Origin: Bacteroidota bacterium
GTDB lineage: Bacteria; Bacteroidota; Bacteroidia; B-17B0; Aurantibacillaceae
Direction: 5' to 3'
Assembly: GCA_020403265.1 (NCBI GenBank)
Contig: JADBXZ010000035.1
Span: forward strand, 62,001-126,000
DNA: 64,000 bases
The notes below the pieces were generated by a model. That model ran no database searches. It was given only the letters and a program-made list of their open reading frames with translations, and was not told where the DNA came from. The first letter of the stretch is position 1, and each line of letters starts with the position of its first letter. The translations under genes were made by a program, and so were the position numbers. Of the stretch, positions 8,301 to 17,031 are shown piece by piece.

Positions 8301-9008
8301 CTACGCTTTTGTAGTGCCACCTGAAGCCTTACACGCACAATTCTCTTTTAAACATGCCACCTGAATGAACTTTGCCGCTTTTGCAGAAACTAAACAGCGT
8401 TCTTTTGACTTTGAAATCAACATGAGAGATTCATCAAAACCATCAATTTTTTCTATAACAAAACGATCATTTAAACCAATGTGCTTCTCTGAAAGATAAT
8501 TCAAAAAAGAATCGCTGTGTTCACTCACACCTAAAATTAATAATTTGCAGCCTTCTACACTTTTAGATAAGGGTCTACGCTCCGACTTAGGCAAAACTCC
8601 TTTCAAATCAGGTATAGGGTCTCCATGCGGATCAAATTTTGGATAACCTAAAATAGCATAAATTTTTTCAATTAGTTTAGCAGAATTTACATGCTCCAAT
8701 TGCTCTGCAATTTCGTGTACCTCACTCCAACTAAACTTTAATTCTTTGTACAAATAAGTTTCCCATATTCGATGACGGCGTACAATGTTAACTGCAACAT
8801 CAAAACCATTTTTTGTGAGCTGTACACCACTTATTTTATCATAACTTATCAGTTTTTTAATTGCCATACTTTTGATTTTTTCCAATACAGTAGGTGTCTT
8901 CAAGCCAAGCTGAACTGCAATATCTGTAATGGTAACAACTTCTTTTTGATCTCCTATTTTAAGCTGATAAATGGCCTTTAAATAGTTTTCTTCTTTAAAC
9001 GATTGCAT
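8301..9008 (-). CDS. DtxR/MntR-family metal-dependent transcriptional regulator
   Basis: 235 residues with the full three-part DtxR architecture. An N-terminal winged helix covers about 1-65 (ITDIAVQLGLKTPTVLEKIKSM). A metal-binding dimerisation domain covers about 70-140, with VRRHRIWETYL and HEIAEQLEHV providing the His/Glu ligands. A FeoA-like SH3 domain lies about 150-220. The tail holds CLKENCAC, three cysteines that may add metal affinity. It is divergently transcribed from the TonB receptor across 67 bp containing a 16-bp palindrome, the expected operator. Whether Mn, Fe or Zn is the co-repressor cannot be decided from sequence. Confidence 0.93.
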   Translation of the reverse strand: MQSFKEENYLKAIYQLKIGDQKEVVTITDIAVQLGLKTPTVLEKIKSMAIKKLISYDKISGVQLTKNGFDVAVNIVRRHRIWETYLYKELKFSWSEVHEIAEQLEHVNSAKLIEKIYAILGYPKFDPHGDPIPDLKGVLPKSERRPLSKSVEGCKLLILGVSEHSDSFLNYLSEKHIGLNDRFVIEKIDGFDESLMLISKSKERCLVSAKAAKFIQVACLKENCACKASGGTTKA

Positions 9009-9024
9009 TTACAAATATATTAAA

Positions 9025-9040
9025 ATTAGGTATACCTAAT
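9025..9040. promoter_or_regulatory. Putative DtxR/MntR operator palindrome
   Basis: ATTAGGTATACCTAAT is a perfect 16-bp inverted repeat midway between the divergent regulator and TonB receptor genes. It resembles operators of DtxR-family repressors (TTAGG half-sites). It covers the region where the -33 element of the TonB receptor promoter should be and lies 17 bp from the regulator's own start codon, so it could repress both genes. Confidence 0.75.
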
Positions 9041-9059
9041 AATAAAAATAAGTAATTAC

Positions 9060-9067
9060 TATTTTTG
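9060..9067 (+). promoter_or_regulatory. -7 element of the TonB receptor promoter
   Basis: TATTTTTG fits TAnnTTTG and lies 8 bp before the ATG. No good -33 TTTG is visible upstream; that position is at or beside the palindrome. Confidence 0.5.
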
Positions 9068-9075
9068 CAAAGAAT

Positions 9076-11358
9076 ATGCTACTAAGAATCATCTTATTTA
9101 TTTGCTTACCTTTTGGAATATTGGCACAAATGGCTACTATTAGTGGTAAAGTAACAGATGAAAATGATGTTGCAATTCCATTTGTCGTCATATCTTTAAA
9201 CAAGCAATACATTGCTAACTCAAACAATAATGGTGATTTCGAATTTAAGTCAATTGAAATTGGAAATTATACTTTAACTGCAAGCATGGTTGGGTATAAA
9301 ACAAAATTTATGCCAATTGAAATAAAGGAAGGACAAAATAATCTCACTATTCAATTGAAAGAGCTGTCAAATCAACTTACTGAAATAGTGGTATCCGGTA
9401 CTTTGAAAGAAATCTCCAAATCTGAAAGTGCCATTCCTATAGAAATTTATACCTGTCAATTTTTCAAAACCAACCCCACTCCCTCTATATTTGAAGGCTT
9501 ACAAAACATAAACGGTGTTAGACCTCAAATTAACTGTAACATTTGTGCAACAGGCGACATCCATATTAATGGCATGGAAGGTCCTTACACCATGGTACTG
9601 ATTGATGGAATGCCTATTGTAAGCGGGCTTTCAACGGTTTATGGCTTAAGCGGAATTCCCCAATCGATGATTGAACGAATAGAAGTTGTTAAAGGCCCCT
9701 CCTCTACCCTCTTTGGAAGTGAGGCTGTTGGAGGCATGATTAATGTGATCACCAAAAACGCCAATTCAGCGCCGAAGTTAGCTGTTGATGCTTTTGCTAC
9801 AAGTCAAAATGAATACAATTTGGATGTATCAACCAAAATTAAGTTGGGCAAAAAAATCAACTCATTGTTAGGTATTAATACTTTTCAGTCTAATCGTGCC
9901 TTTGATGTTAACAATGATGGATTTACCGATTTTGCCTTACAAAACCGAATTTCTTTATTCAACAAATGGCAAATTCAATTCAATGAATCTAAAGGGATGA
10001 CTATTGCCGGCCGTTATGTCAATGAAAATCGTTGGGGTGGCGAATTGAATTGGAATCCTACTTTTAGGGGGGGAGATAGCATATATGGCGAAACCATTTC
10101 TACACAGCGGTGGGAAATAATATCTAAAATACAGCTGCCGATTAAGGAAGATTTGAGTTTACAAATTTCATCTAACGGTCACTATCAAAACAGCTTTTAT
10201 GGTGCCACTAAATTTATTGGAACTCAAAATGTGTTTTTTTCACAATTACTTTATAACAAACCAATTAACCGGTATTTCAATTTATTAAGTGGTTTTGCTT
10301 ATCGTTATACCTTTTATGATGACAACACGGTTGTTACCGAAGCTGTAAAAAACAGCATTAAACGTTCAGTTCCCAGTATCATCCATCTACCCGGTCTATT
10401 TTTGCAAAACGAAAGTAAATTTGGTGAACGTTCAAAATTACTTATTGGTGCAAGACTAGATAAAAACAATATTCACGGTTTAATATTTACGCCTAGAGTG
10501 AGTTATAAATTTAATTCCTTTAACGAAAGAACAATTATTCGAGTTGGTTTTGGTACGGGCTACCGTGTAGCAAGTATTTTTACCGAAGACCATGCTGCGT
10601 TGACCGGAGCACGCAAGGTTGTTTTTGAGGAAAAATTAAAACCTGAATCTTCAACTAACTTCAACATTAATTTTACACGTCGACTATTACAAAATCAAAA
10701 ATTTTCAATGGTTTTAGATGTCAGTAGTTGGTATACATTTTTTCATAACAAAATAGTTGCAAATTATGAAGCAGACCCTAATTTAATTATTTACGAAAAC
10801 ATACAAAACAAAGCAACTTCAAAAGGTGTATCGGCAAGTATTGATTTCGTATCTTCAATTGGCATTAAAGGGAACTTAGGTTGCACAATAATGGAAAACT
10901 TGGTTTTTCAAAACAACGAGTTTCAACAACAAATTTTAACTGAGAAGTTTAGTGGTACATGGCTGCTTACGTATACCCTTAAAAAAATAAATTTAACTAT
11001 AGATTATACAGGCAATTTAATTGGTCCTATGCGCCTGCCTCTTGCTGGTGAATTAGATCCAAGACCAGATAAATCACCATTGTTTAGTATTCAAAATATT
11101 CAACTAACCAAAAAAATTAAAAAGAATTTTGAATGCTACCTTGGCGTGAAAAACATACTTAACTTTGTACCTTATAGAGGTTTACCTTTTTTAATTGCTA
11201 ACACACAAAACCCATTCGATAAAAACTTAAGCTACGATTCAAACGGTAATGTTTTGCAAACTGCTAATAACCCATACGCACTTACGTTTGACCCTACTTA
11301 TGTTTATACATCAAACCAAGGTATCAGAGGTTTTTTAGGAATTAGATTAAGCCTTTAA
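9076..11358 (+). CDS. TonB-dependent outer-membrane receptor, metal-regulated
   Basis: 760 residues: signal peptide (MLLRIILFICLPFGILA), a carboxypeptidase-regulatory-like domain (about 20-105, ISGKVTDENDVAIPFVV), a plug domain (about 115-235, with VLIDGMPIV and RIEVVKGPSSTLFGSEAVGG) and a 22-strand-type barrel ending in a C-terminal L-S-L. The plug carries CNICATGDIHINGM, a CxxC next to Asp and His, a plausible metal-capture site. Its neighbour is a DtxR-type regulator with a shared palindrome, so I infer uptake of a metal ion or metal chelate (Mn, Fe or Zn). It needs TonB-ExbBD, not present here. Confidence 0.92.
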   Translation: MLLRIILFICLPFGILAQMATISGKVTDENDVAIPFVVISLNKQYIANSNNNGDFEFKSIEIGNYTLTASMVGYKTKFMPIEIKEGQNNLTIQLKELSNQLTEIVVSGTLKEISKSESAIPIEIYTCQFFKTNPTPSIFEGLQNINGVRPQINCNICATGDIHINGMEGPYTMVLIDGMPIVSGLSTVYGLSGIPQSMIERIEVVKGPSSTLFGSEAVGGMINVITKNANSAPKLAVDAFATSQNEYNLDVSTKIKLGKKINSLLGINTFQSNRAFDVNNDGFTDFALQNRISLFNKWQIQFNESKGMTIAGRYVNENRWGGELNWNPTFRGGDSIYGETISTQRWEIISKIQLPIKEDLSLQISSNGHYQNSFYGATKFIGTQNVFFSQLLYNKPINRYFNLLSGFAYRYTFYDDNTVVTEAVKNSIKRSVPSIIHLPGLFLQNESKFGERSKLLIGARLDKNNIHGLIFTPRVSYKFNSFNERTIIRVGFGTGYRVASIFTEDHAALTGARKVVFEEKLKPESSTNFNINFTRRLLQNQKFSMVLDVSSWYTFFHNKIVANYEADPNLIIYENIQNKATSKGVSASIDFVSSIGIKGNLGCTIMENLVFQNNEFQQQILTEKFSGTWLLTYTLKKINLTIDYTGNLIGPMRLPLAGELDPRPDKSPLFSIQNIQLTKKIKKNFECYLGVKNILNFVPYRGLPFLIANTQNPFDKNLSYDSNGNVLQTANNPYALTFDPTYVYTSNQGIRGFLGIRLSL

Positions 11359-11384
11359 ATTTTACCAATATTATTTAAATTTGA

Positions 11385-12593
11385 TTAGTTGACACTTTTA
11401 ATCACCTTTAAAATTTCCTGTGTTTGTCCTGAATTAACTTTTAATACATAAACACCCGGAGGGAATCCTTGTAAAGAAACAACTGCGTCAACAGAGGATT
11501 CATGAAATTGATTTAGTATTACTTCTCCATTTAAATTATAAAGCGTAAGGTTGACTTTGTCCAGAAATCGATCAGTGGCTAAAATAAATTGATCCTTAGT
11601 AGGATTAGGAAAAATTGAAACTTTGTTGAACTTATGATTACTTATACTTGTTGGAGCACAAGCAATAGATCCTAGCAATTTTTTACTGAAAATAACTGTT
11701 GAATTGTTAACCGAGTCCATAAATCGAGTTGCTTCTAAACAATTTCCTTTTAAGGTCGCATCTAAAAACGGATTTAAAAAATTCATATACATTCTAAGAG
11801 CTAAAGTATTACTAACAGTGCTGCCGCATCCACTTGTTGTTTGACCAAAATTGCAAGTTGCACTGCTTCCATTGCTAAAATCGCAATGCGTTAAATTTTT
11901 TAAATTCAATGCAAACTTATTGGCGCTCGCCAAACTGTCCCACATCACACTTTGGTTGGTAGTATATGAAGCAACACAATCAAGACGCCCTCCTATTATT
12001 AAGGTTGGAACAGTTACCGTTTTGGCTGCCTGTGATGATCTTGGATTAGTTTGTGCTGCTGCAAAATTGAATAAACTTGTTAGCGTATTGTTGGAACTTG
12101 CCCCTAAAAATGATGAACCTCCGCCCATGGAGTGGCCTCCAATTGCGGCTTTGCCATTTATTTTTCCAACAAAAATTGATGTTATGGTATTGGTTGTATT
12201 TAAATCTAATATTTTACCGGCCACCTGCGCTAAATCTTTGCCAAAGTCCGAATGATTTGGGGATGCGGAGCCTTCAGTTCTTGGAAGCGCAACTATATAA
12301 CCACGTTTACTTAACTCTGAATAAATGTTATCATAACTATCCCATGTCATAACAAAACCATGCCCAATAACAACAACCGGAAAAGTACCTGAGGCCACTG
12401 CCACATTTGATCCTGCCGTAACAGCAGGGTAATATATTTCGGTTTGAATTTGACGACCAGGCCCACCACCACTTCCGAAACCGCCACTTCTTAGCGGATC
12501 ATTAAACGTTAAGGTTAGGGTACCTGTTTGAAAAATTTGTGCATTTAAGCAAAAAGAAGACAAAATTGAAAGTATTGTAAATAGTTTTTTCAT
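11385..12593 (-). CDS. T9SS-secreted alpha/beta hydrolase (chlorophyllase/PET-hydrolase-like)
   Basis: 402 residues. A signal peptide (about 1-18) is followed by an alpha/beta hydrolase. The oxyanion segment VVVIGHGF is at 73-80, the nucleophile elbow GHSMGG is at 153-158 (Ser155), and likely catalytic Asp205 (GGRLDC) and His236 (LTHCDF) complete a triad. Several cysteines (206, 237, 247, 256) could form disulfides. Residues about 325-402 are a type A T9SS sorting domain (VSIFPNPTKDQF, LYNLNGEV, PPGVYVLKV). The fold pattern resembles cutinase-like esterases, including PET hydrolases, some of which in Bacteroidota also carry a T9SS tail. The natural substrate is unknown; lipid or polyester hydrolysis is inference. 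Confidence 0.87.
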   Translation of the reverse strand: MKKLFTILSILSSFCLNAQIFQTGTLTLTFNDPLRSGGFGSGGGPGRQIQTEIYYPAVTAGSNVAVASGTFPVVVIGHGFVMTWDSYDNIYSELSKRGYIVALPRTEGSASPNHSDFGKDLAQVAGKILDLNTTNTITSIFVGKINGKAAIGGHSMGGGSSFLGASSNNTLTSLFNFAAAQTNPRSSQAAKTVTVPTLIIGGRLDCVASYTTNQSVMWDSLASANKFALNLKNLTHCDFSNGSSATCNFGQTTSGCGSTVSNTLALRMYMNFLNPFLDATLKGNCLEATRFMDSVNNSTVIFSKKLLGSIACAPTSISNHKFNKVSIFPNPTKDQFILATDRFLDKVNLTLYNLNGEVILNQFHESSVDAVVSLQGFPPGVYVLKVNSGQTQEILKVIKSVN

Positions 12594-12697
12594 CGGATAT
12601 ATTTTTTGGAAAAGTAATTGTTTAAGTTTTATAAAATTAAAATAATTTACTAAAACGAATTAAGATTCTACCAGTGGTTGATGTGTACTGTTTTTGC

Positions 12698-13024
12698 TTA
12701 AGTTAATTTAGGATTGTTAGTGTGACGATTTTGATCTCGTTGTGTTTTCTTATCCAAATTAGCTTTGAGTGCCGTTTCTAAGTCAATATTGGTTTGATTG
12801 GCGATACATATTAAAACGAATAATACATCAGCTAATTCATCGGCAAGGTTTTTACATTTATCGCTATCTTTTTCACTTTGTTCACCAAAACGTCTGGCCA
12901 TAATTCTTGCTACTTCGCCCACTTCTTCCATTAAAATAGCTGTATTGGTTAATTCATTAAAATAACGAACACCATATTGCTTTATCCATTCATCAACAAT
13001 GGTTTGTGCTGTTTTTATTTCCAT
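12698..13024 (-). CDS. MazG-like nucleotide pyrophosphohydrolase
   Basis: 108 residues, single-domain all-alpha NTP pyrophosphohydrolase. The metal-binding motif is intact: EEVGE at about 29-33 and DELAD at about 62-66, the ExxE...ExxD pattern of MazG/dUTPase-2 folds. It is likely to remove non-canonical or excess (d)NTPs in the cytoplasm. The gene follows the MscS channel with a 2-bp gap and probably shares its promoter. Single-domain members differ widely in substrate, so none is assigned. Confidence 0.88.
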   Translation of the reverse strand: MEIKTAQTIVDEWIKQYGVRYFNELTNTAILMEEVGEVARIMARRFGEQSEKDSDKCKNLADELADVLFVLICIANQTNIDLETALKANLDKKTQRDQNRHTNNPKLT

Positions 13025-13026
13025 AA

Positions 13027-13914
13027 TTAATCTGTTGTTAGTGAATCATCGCCCGAAACTACTTTTCGTTTTGGCAATGGTGGTTTAATGTTGTTTTTTT
13101 CAAAAGCAATTTTTAAATCGTGGTATAACTCACTTATCAATGCTGCTGAGTCTCCAGGTTTACATAATGGTTTAATATTAATATTAATAGCTCCGTCAAT
13201 GATTTTTCCTACCAAAACTGTAATATTATCTGTTTCAACTACTAATGGATGTTTAGCAGTCACTTCACGAACTACTTCAAGTACTTTATCCAAATCGTTT
13301 TGAATTCCTACGGTTAAAGCAATATCTACCCTTATGGTACCATAACGGGTAACATTAACAATTGTTCCATTACTCAATGGTCCGTTAGGAAGTATAACCG
13401 TTTTGTGGTCACCGGTCAATAATAGCGTGTTAAAAATTTGTATTTCCTTTACCTCTCCTGATTGACCTTGCGCCTCGATGACATCTCCAACCCTAAATGG
13501 TTTGAATATTAATATTAGAACACCACCGGCAAAATTAGATAAGGAGCCTTGCAATGCCAAACCAACAGCTAATCCCGCAGCTCCAAGAATTGTTACAAAA
13601 CTGGTAGTGCCAATTCCTATCATACCGGCAACCGTAACAATTAATACAATTTTGAGTCCAATGCTAATCAAACTTTTTAGAAAAGTACGTAAGCTAATAT
13701 CTAAATCACGCTTTTGCATTGCTTTTTCAACCAATTTAGATATTCGATTAATAATCCAAAGGCCAATTAATAATGTTAATACAGCAATAATTAATTTAGG
13801 TGTAAAATCAATCAACTTATTAATAAAATTATCAGTGTACCTTGCCACTATTCCTTCTTTTTCTTTTACAGTTGCAGCCACGTTTTTTAAATTCAACAAA
13901 CTATCTGTCTTCAT
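13027..13914 (-). CDS. Small-conductance mechanosensitive ion channel (MscS family)
   Basis: 295 residues, close to E. coli MscS length. Two membrane helices (about 35-55 and 85-105) precede the pore helix TM3, rich in Gly and Ala (GAAGLAVGLALQGSLSNFAG). The beta domain follows with KPFRVGDVIEAQGQSGEV and VILPNGPLSNGTIVNVTR, both diagnostic. It opens under membrane tension to release solutes during hypo-osmotic shock. A good TTTG-N18-TAGCTTTG promoter lies upstream. Confidence 0.95.
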   Translation of the reverse strand: MKTDSLLNLKNVAATVKEKEGIVARYTDNFINKLIDFTPKLIIAVLTLLIGLWIINRISKLVEKAMQKRDLDISLRTFLKSLISIGLKIVLIVTVAGMIGIGTTSFVTILGAAGLAVGLALQGSLSNFAGGVLILIFKPFRVGDVIEAQGQSGEVKEIQIFNTLLLTGDHKTVILPNGPLSNGTIVNVTRYGTIRVDIALTVGIQNDLDKVLEVVREVTAKHPLVVETDNITVLVGKIIDGAININIKPLCKPGDSAALISELYHDLKIAFEKNNIKPPLPKRKVVSGDDSLTTD

Positions 13915-13936
13915 TTCATTTTTTTTTATAATTTCA

Positions 13937-13966
13937 CAAAGCTAAAATTAAACAATCGATTTCAAA
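13937..13966 (-). promoter_or_regulatory. Promoter of the mscS-mazG operon
   Basis: On the minus strand, TTTG (13963-13966) and TAGCTTTG (13937-13944) are 18 bp apart, matching the Bacteroidota primary-sigma consensus. The -7 box ends 22 bp before the mscS ATG. Confidence 0.7.
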
Positions 13967-13977
13967 TACAATTAAAA

Positions 13978-15090
13978 TTGATAATCATTCCCTATAAACT
14001 TTTTAGGTTGAGAGTGAACTTTACCATTCTGCTGATTGGGCTTGTTCCTATTTTAAATTATTCTCAATCCGACAGTTTACAATTGAAAACAAACCATAAA
14101 GGACCAAATTGGGATACCATTAAATATGAAAAATTTAATTATGTATTAATTGTTGGCTACTTTCAACAATACCGTAACTTCACCAATGAAATCAGTCAAA
14201 CAGTTAATAAGGATTCTTTAAATTTATCCTCCACACCATTAATTGCAGAATCTCGTTTAATTTCTGGCTTAGTTTTTAATTACGATAAATTTCAAATTCA
14301 ATTTGGAACCGGAACAAAGCCTCAAGACAACAGCAATGGTAAGCCCGAAAGTAAAGTTTTTAATTTAGGATTTACATTTGGTGATAACAGATGGGTGGCA
14401 GAAACTTACTTCAGACGTTTTAAGAGTTTTTACAATGATAATAGTTTCAATATTGATTCTGTTCGCAGAAAAACAAGTGCTTATATAGCGTCTCCAAACC
14501 TTATAACTTCTTTATTTTTAGCCCGTGCTTCTTATTTTACAAATTATGATAATTTTTCCTACAAAGCAGGTTATGGTTGTAATTTCCGTCAACGTAAAAG
14601 TGCTGCTTCTTGGATTTTACAAGGTAGCATTAGCAACTTTCAACTTAAAAACGATAGTAGCTTATTTGCTTCGCCTTCCCAAAAATACTACAATGAATAC
14701 GCAAATTTAAATTATATTAATTCTTTAAACATAGGCGCTGGTGGTGGCGCAGCAATTAGTCTTGTATTGTTTAAAGCCTGGTTTATTAACGTACAAGGCA
14801 CACTTGGACCCGAAATACAATTCCGAAAATATAATTTAAACCCCGGAGAGCGTTCCATGACAGCTATTTCCTGGAGTGGTTTTGCAAAAGTTAGTTTTGG
14901 TCTGAATTTAAAACGGTGTTATTTTATATCTGCTTTCTCCACTGATTATTTATTGATTAACAATAGCGTATTTAGAAATACGGCAAAATCTCAAAATGCA
15001 TCTTTCACTTTCGGTTGGCGTTTTCATACAGGAGCACCTAAACCCTGGTATCAAAAATTTCAAAAAACAAAAATCTATAATTTATTTTAA
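13978..15090 (+). CDS. DUF4421 family outer-membrane protein
   Basis: 370 residues. A signal-peptide-like hydrophobic stretch (NFTILLIGLVPILNYSQ) precedes a protein of alternating strands with many aromatic residues, matching the DUF4421 pattern (NWDTIKYEKFNYVLIVGY near the start, FGWRFHTGAPKPWYQKF at the end). Probably an outer-membrane beta-barrel of unknown function. The start is uncertain: there is no in-frame ATG near the signal, so the TTG at 13978 is used, with another TTG at 14008 possible. It is followed 30 bp later by the UbiD-type gene on the same strand. Confidence 0.75.
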   Translation: MIIIPYKLFRLRVNFTILLIGLVPILNYSQSDSLQLKTNHKGPNWDTIKYEKFNYVLIVGYFQQYRNFTNEISQTVNKDSLNLSSTPLIAESRLISGLVFNYDKFQIQFGTGTKPQDNSNGKPESKVFNLGFTFGDNRWVAETYFRRFKSFYNDNSFNIDSVRRKTSAYIASPNLITSLFLARASYFTNYDNFSYKAGYGCNFRQRKSAASWILQGSISNFQLKNDSSLFASPSQKYYNEYANLNYINSLNIGAGGGAAISLVLFKAWFINVQGTLGPEIQFRKYNLNPGERSMTAISWSGFAKVSFGLNLKRCYFISAFSTDYLLINNSVFRNTAKSQNASFTFGWRFHTGAPKPWYQKFQKTKIYNLF

Positions 15091-15120
15091 ACCGGAACAA
15101 GTTTAAATTGTTCAAACTAC

Positions 15121-16962
15121 ATGAATTACAATAGTCTTAGAGATTGCCTTGATGATTTAGAGAAAAACGGTCACCTAATTCGAATCAAAGAAGAAGTAGA
15201 CCCGAATTTAGAAATGGCCGCTATACATTTAAAGGTGTTTAAGAATAATGGACCAGCTATTTTATTTGAAAAAGTTAAAGGCAGTCGTTTTCAAGCCGTT
15301 AGTAATTTATTTGGTACCCTCGATAGAAGTAAATTTATTTTTCGGGATAATATTGAGCAAGTACAAACCATGGTTCAGCTCAGAAATAATCCATTGTTAG
15401 CACTTAAAAGTCCATTTCGATACTTCTCAACGGCGCTGGCGGCCCTTAAAGCCTTACCAAAAAAGAAATCATTGGCATCATCTGAATTTGAAGAAATCTC
15501 CATCGATCAATTACCGTTGATTAAACACTGGCCAATGGATGGAGGGGCTTTTGTAACCTTACCGCAAGTATACAGTGAAGATGCCGATGCGCCGGGAGTT
15601 ATGAAAAGTAATTTAGGCATGTATCGTATTCAACTAAGCGGCAACGATTATATCATTAACAAGGAGATTGGCTTACACTACCAATTGCATCGCGGCATTG
15701 GTATCCATCAATCCAAAACAAATAAATTAAATAAACCTTTAAAGGTTTCTGTTTTTGTTGGCGGACCTCCAAGTCATACACTAGCAGCTGTTATGCCACT
15801 ACCCGAAGGCATCAGTGAATTAACTTTTGCAGGAGCATTGGGTGGCAAACGATTTAGATATGCATACGACGAGAATGGCAACTGCTTAAGCTTAGATGCA
15901 GATTTTGTAATTACCGGAGAAGTGTATCCTCTTCAAAACAAACCTGAAGGACCTTTCGGCGATCATTTGGGTTATTATAGTTTAACGCATCCATTTCCAT
16001 TAATGAAAGTAAATAAAGTGTATGCCAAAAAAAATGGAATTTGGGCTTTTACAGTTGTTGGAAGACCACCTCAAGAAGACACAGCTTTTGGCGCTCTTAT
16101 TCATGAAATAAGTGGAAGCGCCATTCCCAAAGAAATTCCAGGAGTTAAAGAGGTTCATGCAGTTGATGCCGCCGGAGTGCACCCATTGTTACTGGCTGTA
16201 GGCAGCGAACGTTATACACCATATTTAAAAACAAAACGTCCTTCAGAACTATTAACACAAGCTAACCGTATTCTTGGTACCGGTCAATTGAGTCTTGCCA
16301 AATATTTGTTTATTGCCGCTGATGACGAAACTGATCTGAACTGCCATGATTTGCCGAAGTTTTTTCAATTTGTATTGGAGAGACTTGATTTAACCAGAGA
16401 TTTGCATTTTCAAACCAAAACCAGCATGGATACTTTAGACTATTCAGGCGATGGAATTAATACGGGTAGTAAATTGGTTATAGCTGCCTATGGCGATAAA
16501 AAAAGAAATCTTTGTACCTCTGTTCCAAGTTTTTTCAACCAAATACATCTAATCAAAAATTGCCGATTACTTTTGCCTGGTGTTATCGCTTTTGAAACCA
16601 AAGAATTTGAAAGTTATGAAGCTGCCAAAATAGAAATGAAACAATTGAACGACCTGCTTTTGCCTTTTATCAAAGAATTAGAAGGGGTGGTGCAACTGAT
16701 CATTTATAACGACTTTGAATTTACAAAACACATCAATGATTATCTCTGGATTACATATACCAGAAGCAATCCGAGTCATGATATATATGGTATTGAAGAA
16801 ACCATAGAGCATAAACATTGGGGCTGTATAGGTCCCATGGTAATTGATGCACGTAAAAAACCGCACCACGCCCCTGAGTTAAAAATATTGCCGGAAACAG
16901 AACAAGTCATTGAACGCTTTTTTAAAAAAGGCGGACCATTGGAAAAGTGGGCCGGACATTAA
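15121..16962 (+). CDS. UbiD-family prenylated-FMN decarboxylase
   Basis: 613 residues, the longer form found in menaquinone-producing Bacteroidota. The N-terminal domain starts with LRDCLDDLEKNGHLIRI and the prFMN-binding region includes NKEIGLHYQLHRGIGIHQ. The family signature PEGPFGDHLGYYS is present at about 276-288 and supplies the catalytic Glu/Asp region. UbiD enzymes reversibly decarboxylate aromatic or unsaturated acids using prenylated FMN made by UbiX. In a menaquinone-using organism the likely role is a quinone-biosynthesis decarboxylation, but no men genes are nearby to confirm it. UbiX is not in the window. Confidence 0.9.
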   Translation: MNYNSLRDCLDDLEKNGHLIRIKEEVDPNLEMAAIHLKVFKNNGPAILFEKVKGSRFQAVSNLFGTLDRSKFIFRDNIEQVQTMVQLRNNPLLALKSPFRYFSTALAALKALPKKKSLASSEFEEISIDQLPLIKHWPMDGGAFVTLPQVYSEDADAPGVMKSNLGMYRIQLSGNDYIINKEIGLHYQLHRGIGIHQSKTNKLNKPLKVSVFVGGPPSHTLAAVMPLPEGISELTFAGALGGKRFRYAYDENGNCLSLDADFVITGEVYPLQNKPEGPFGDHLGYYSLTHPFPLMKVNKVYAKKNGIWAFTVVGRPPQEDTAFGALIHEISGSAIPKEIPGVKEVHAVDAAGVHPLLLAVGSERYTPYLKTKRPSELLTQANRILGTGQLSLAKYLFIAADDETDLNCHDLPKFFQFVLERLDLTRDLHFQTKTSMDTLDYSGDGINTGSKLVIAAYGDKKRNLCTSVPSFFNQIHLIKNCRLLLPGVIAFETKEFESYEAAKIEMKQLNDLLLPFIKELEGVVQLIIYNDFEFTKHINDYLWITYTRSNPSHDIYGIEETIEHKHWGCIGPMVIDARKKPHHAPELKILPETEQVIERFFKKGGPLEKWAGH

Positions 16963-17031
16963 ACAATTCCGTGTTTAAAAGAATAATCACCCCATTATTG
17001 GCAATCCCTTAAATCACTGTATTTTTACTTT

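Noticed and set aside
15095-15113. GAACAA/TTGTTC hairpin between the DUF4421 and UbiD-family genes
   Set aside because: Short stem, no T run and only 7 bp before the next start codon; more likely chance.
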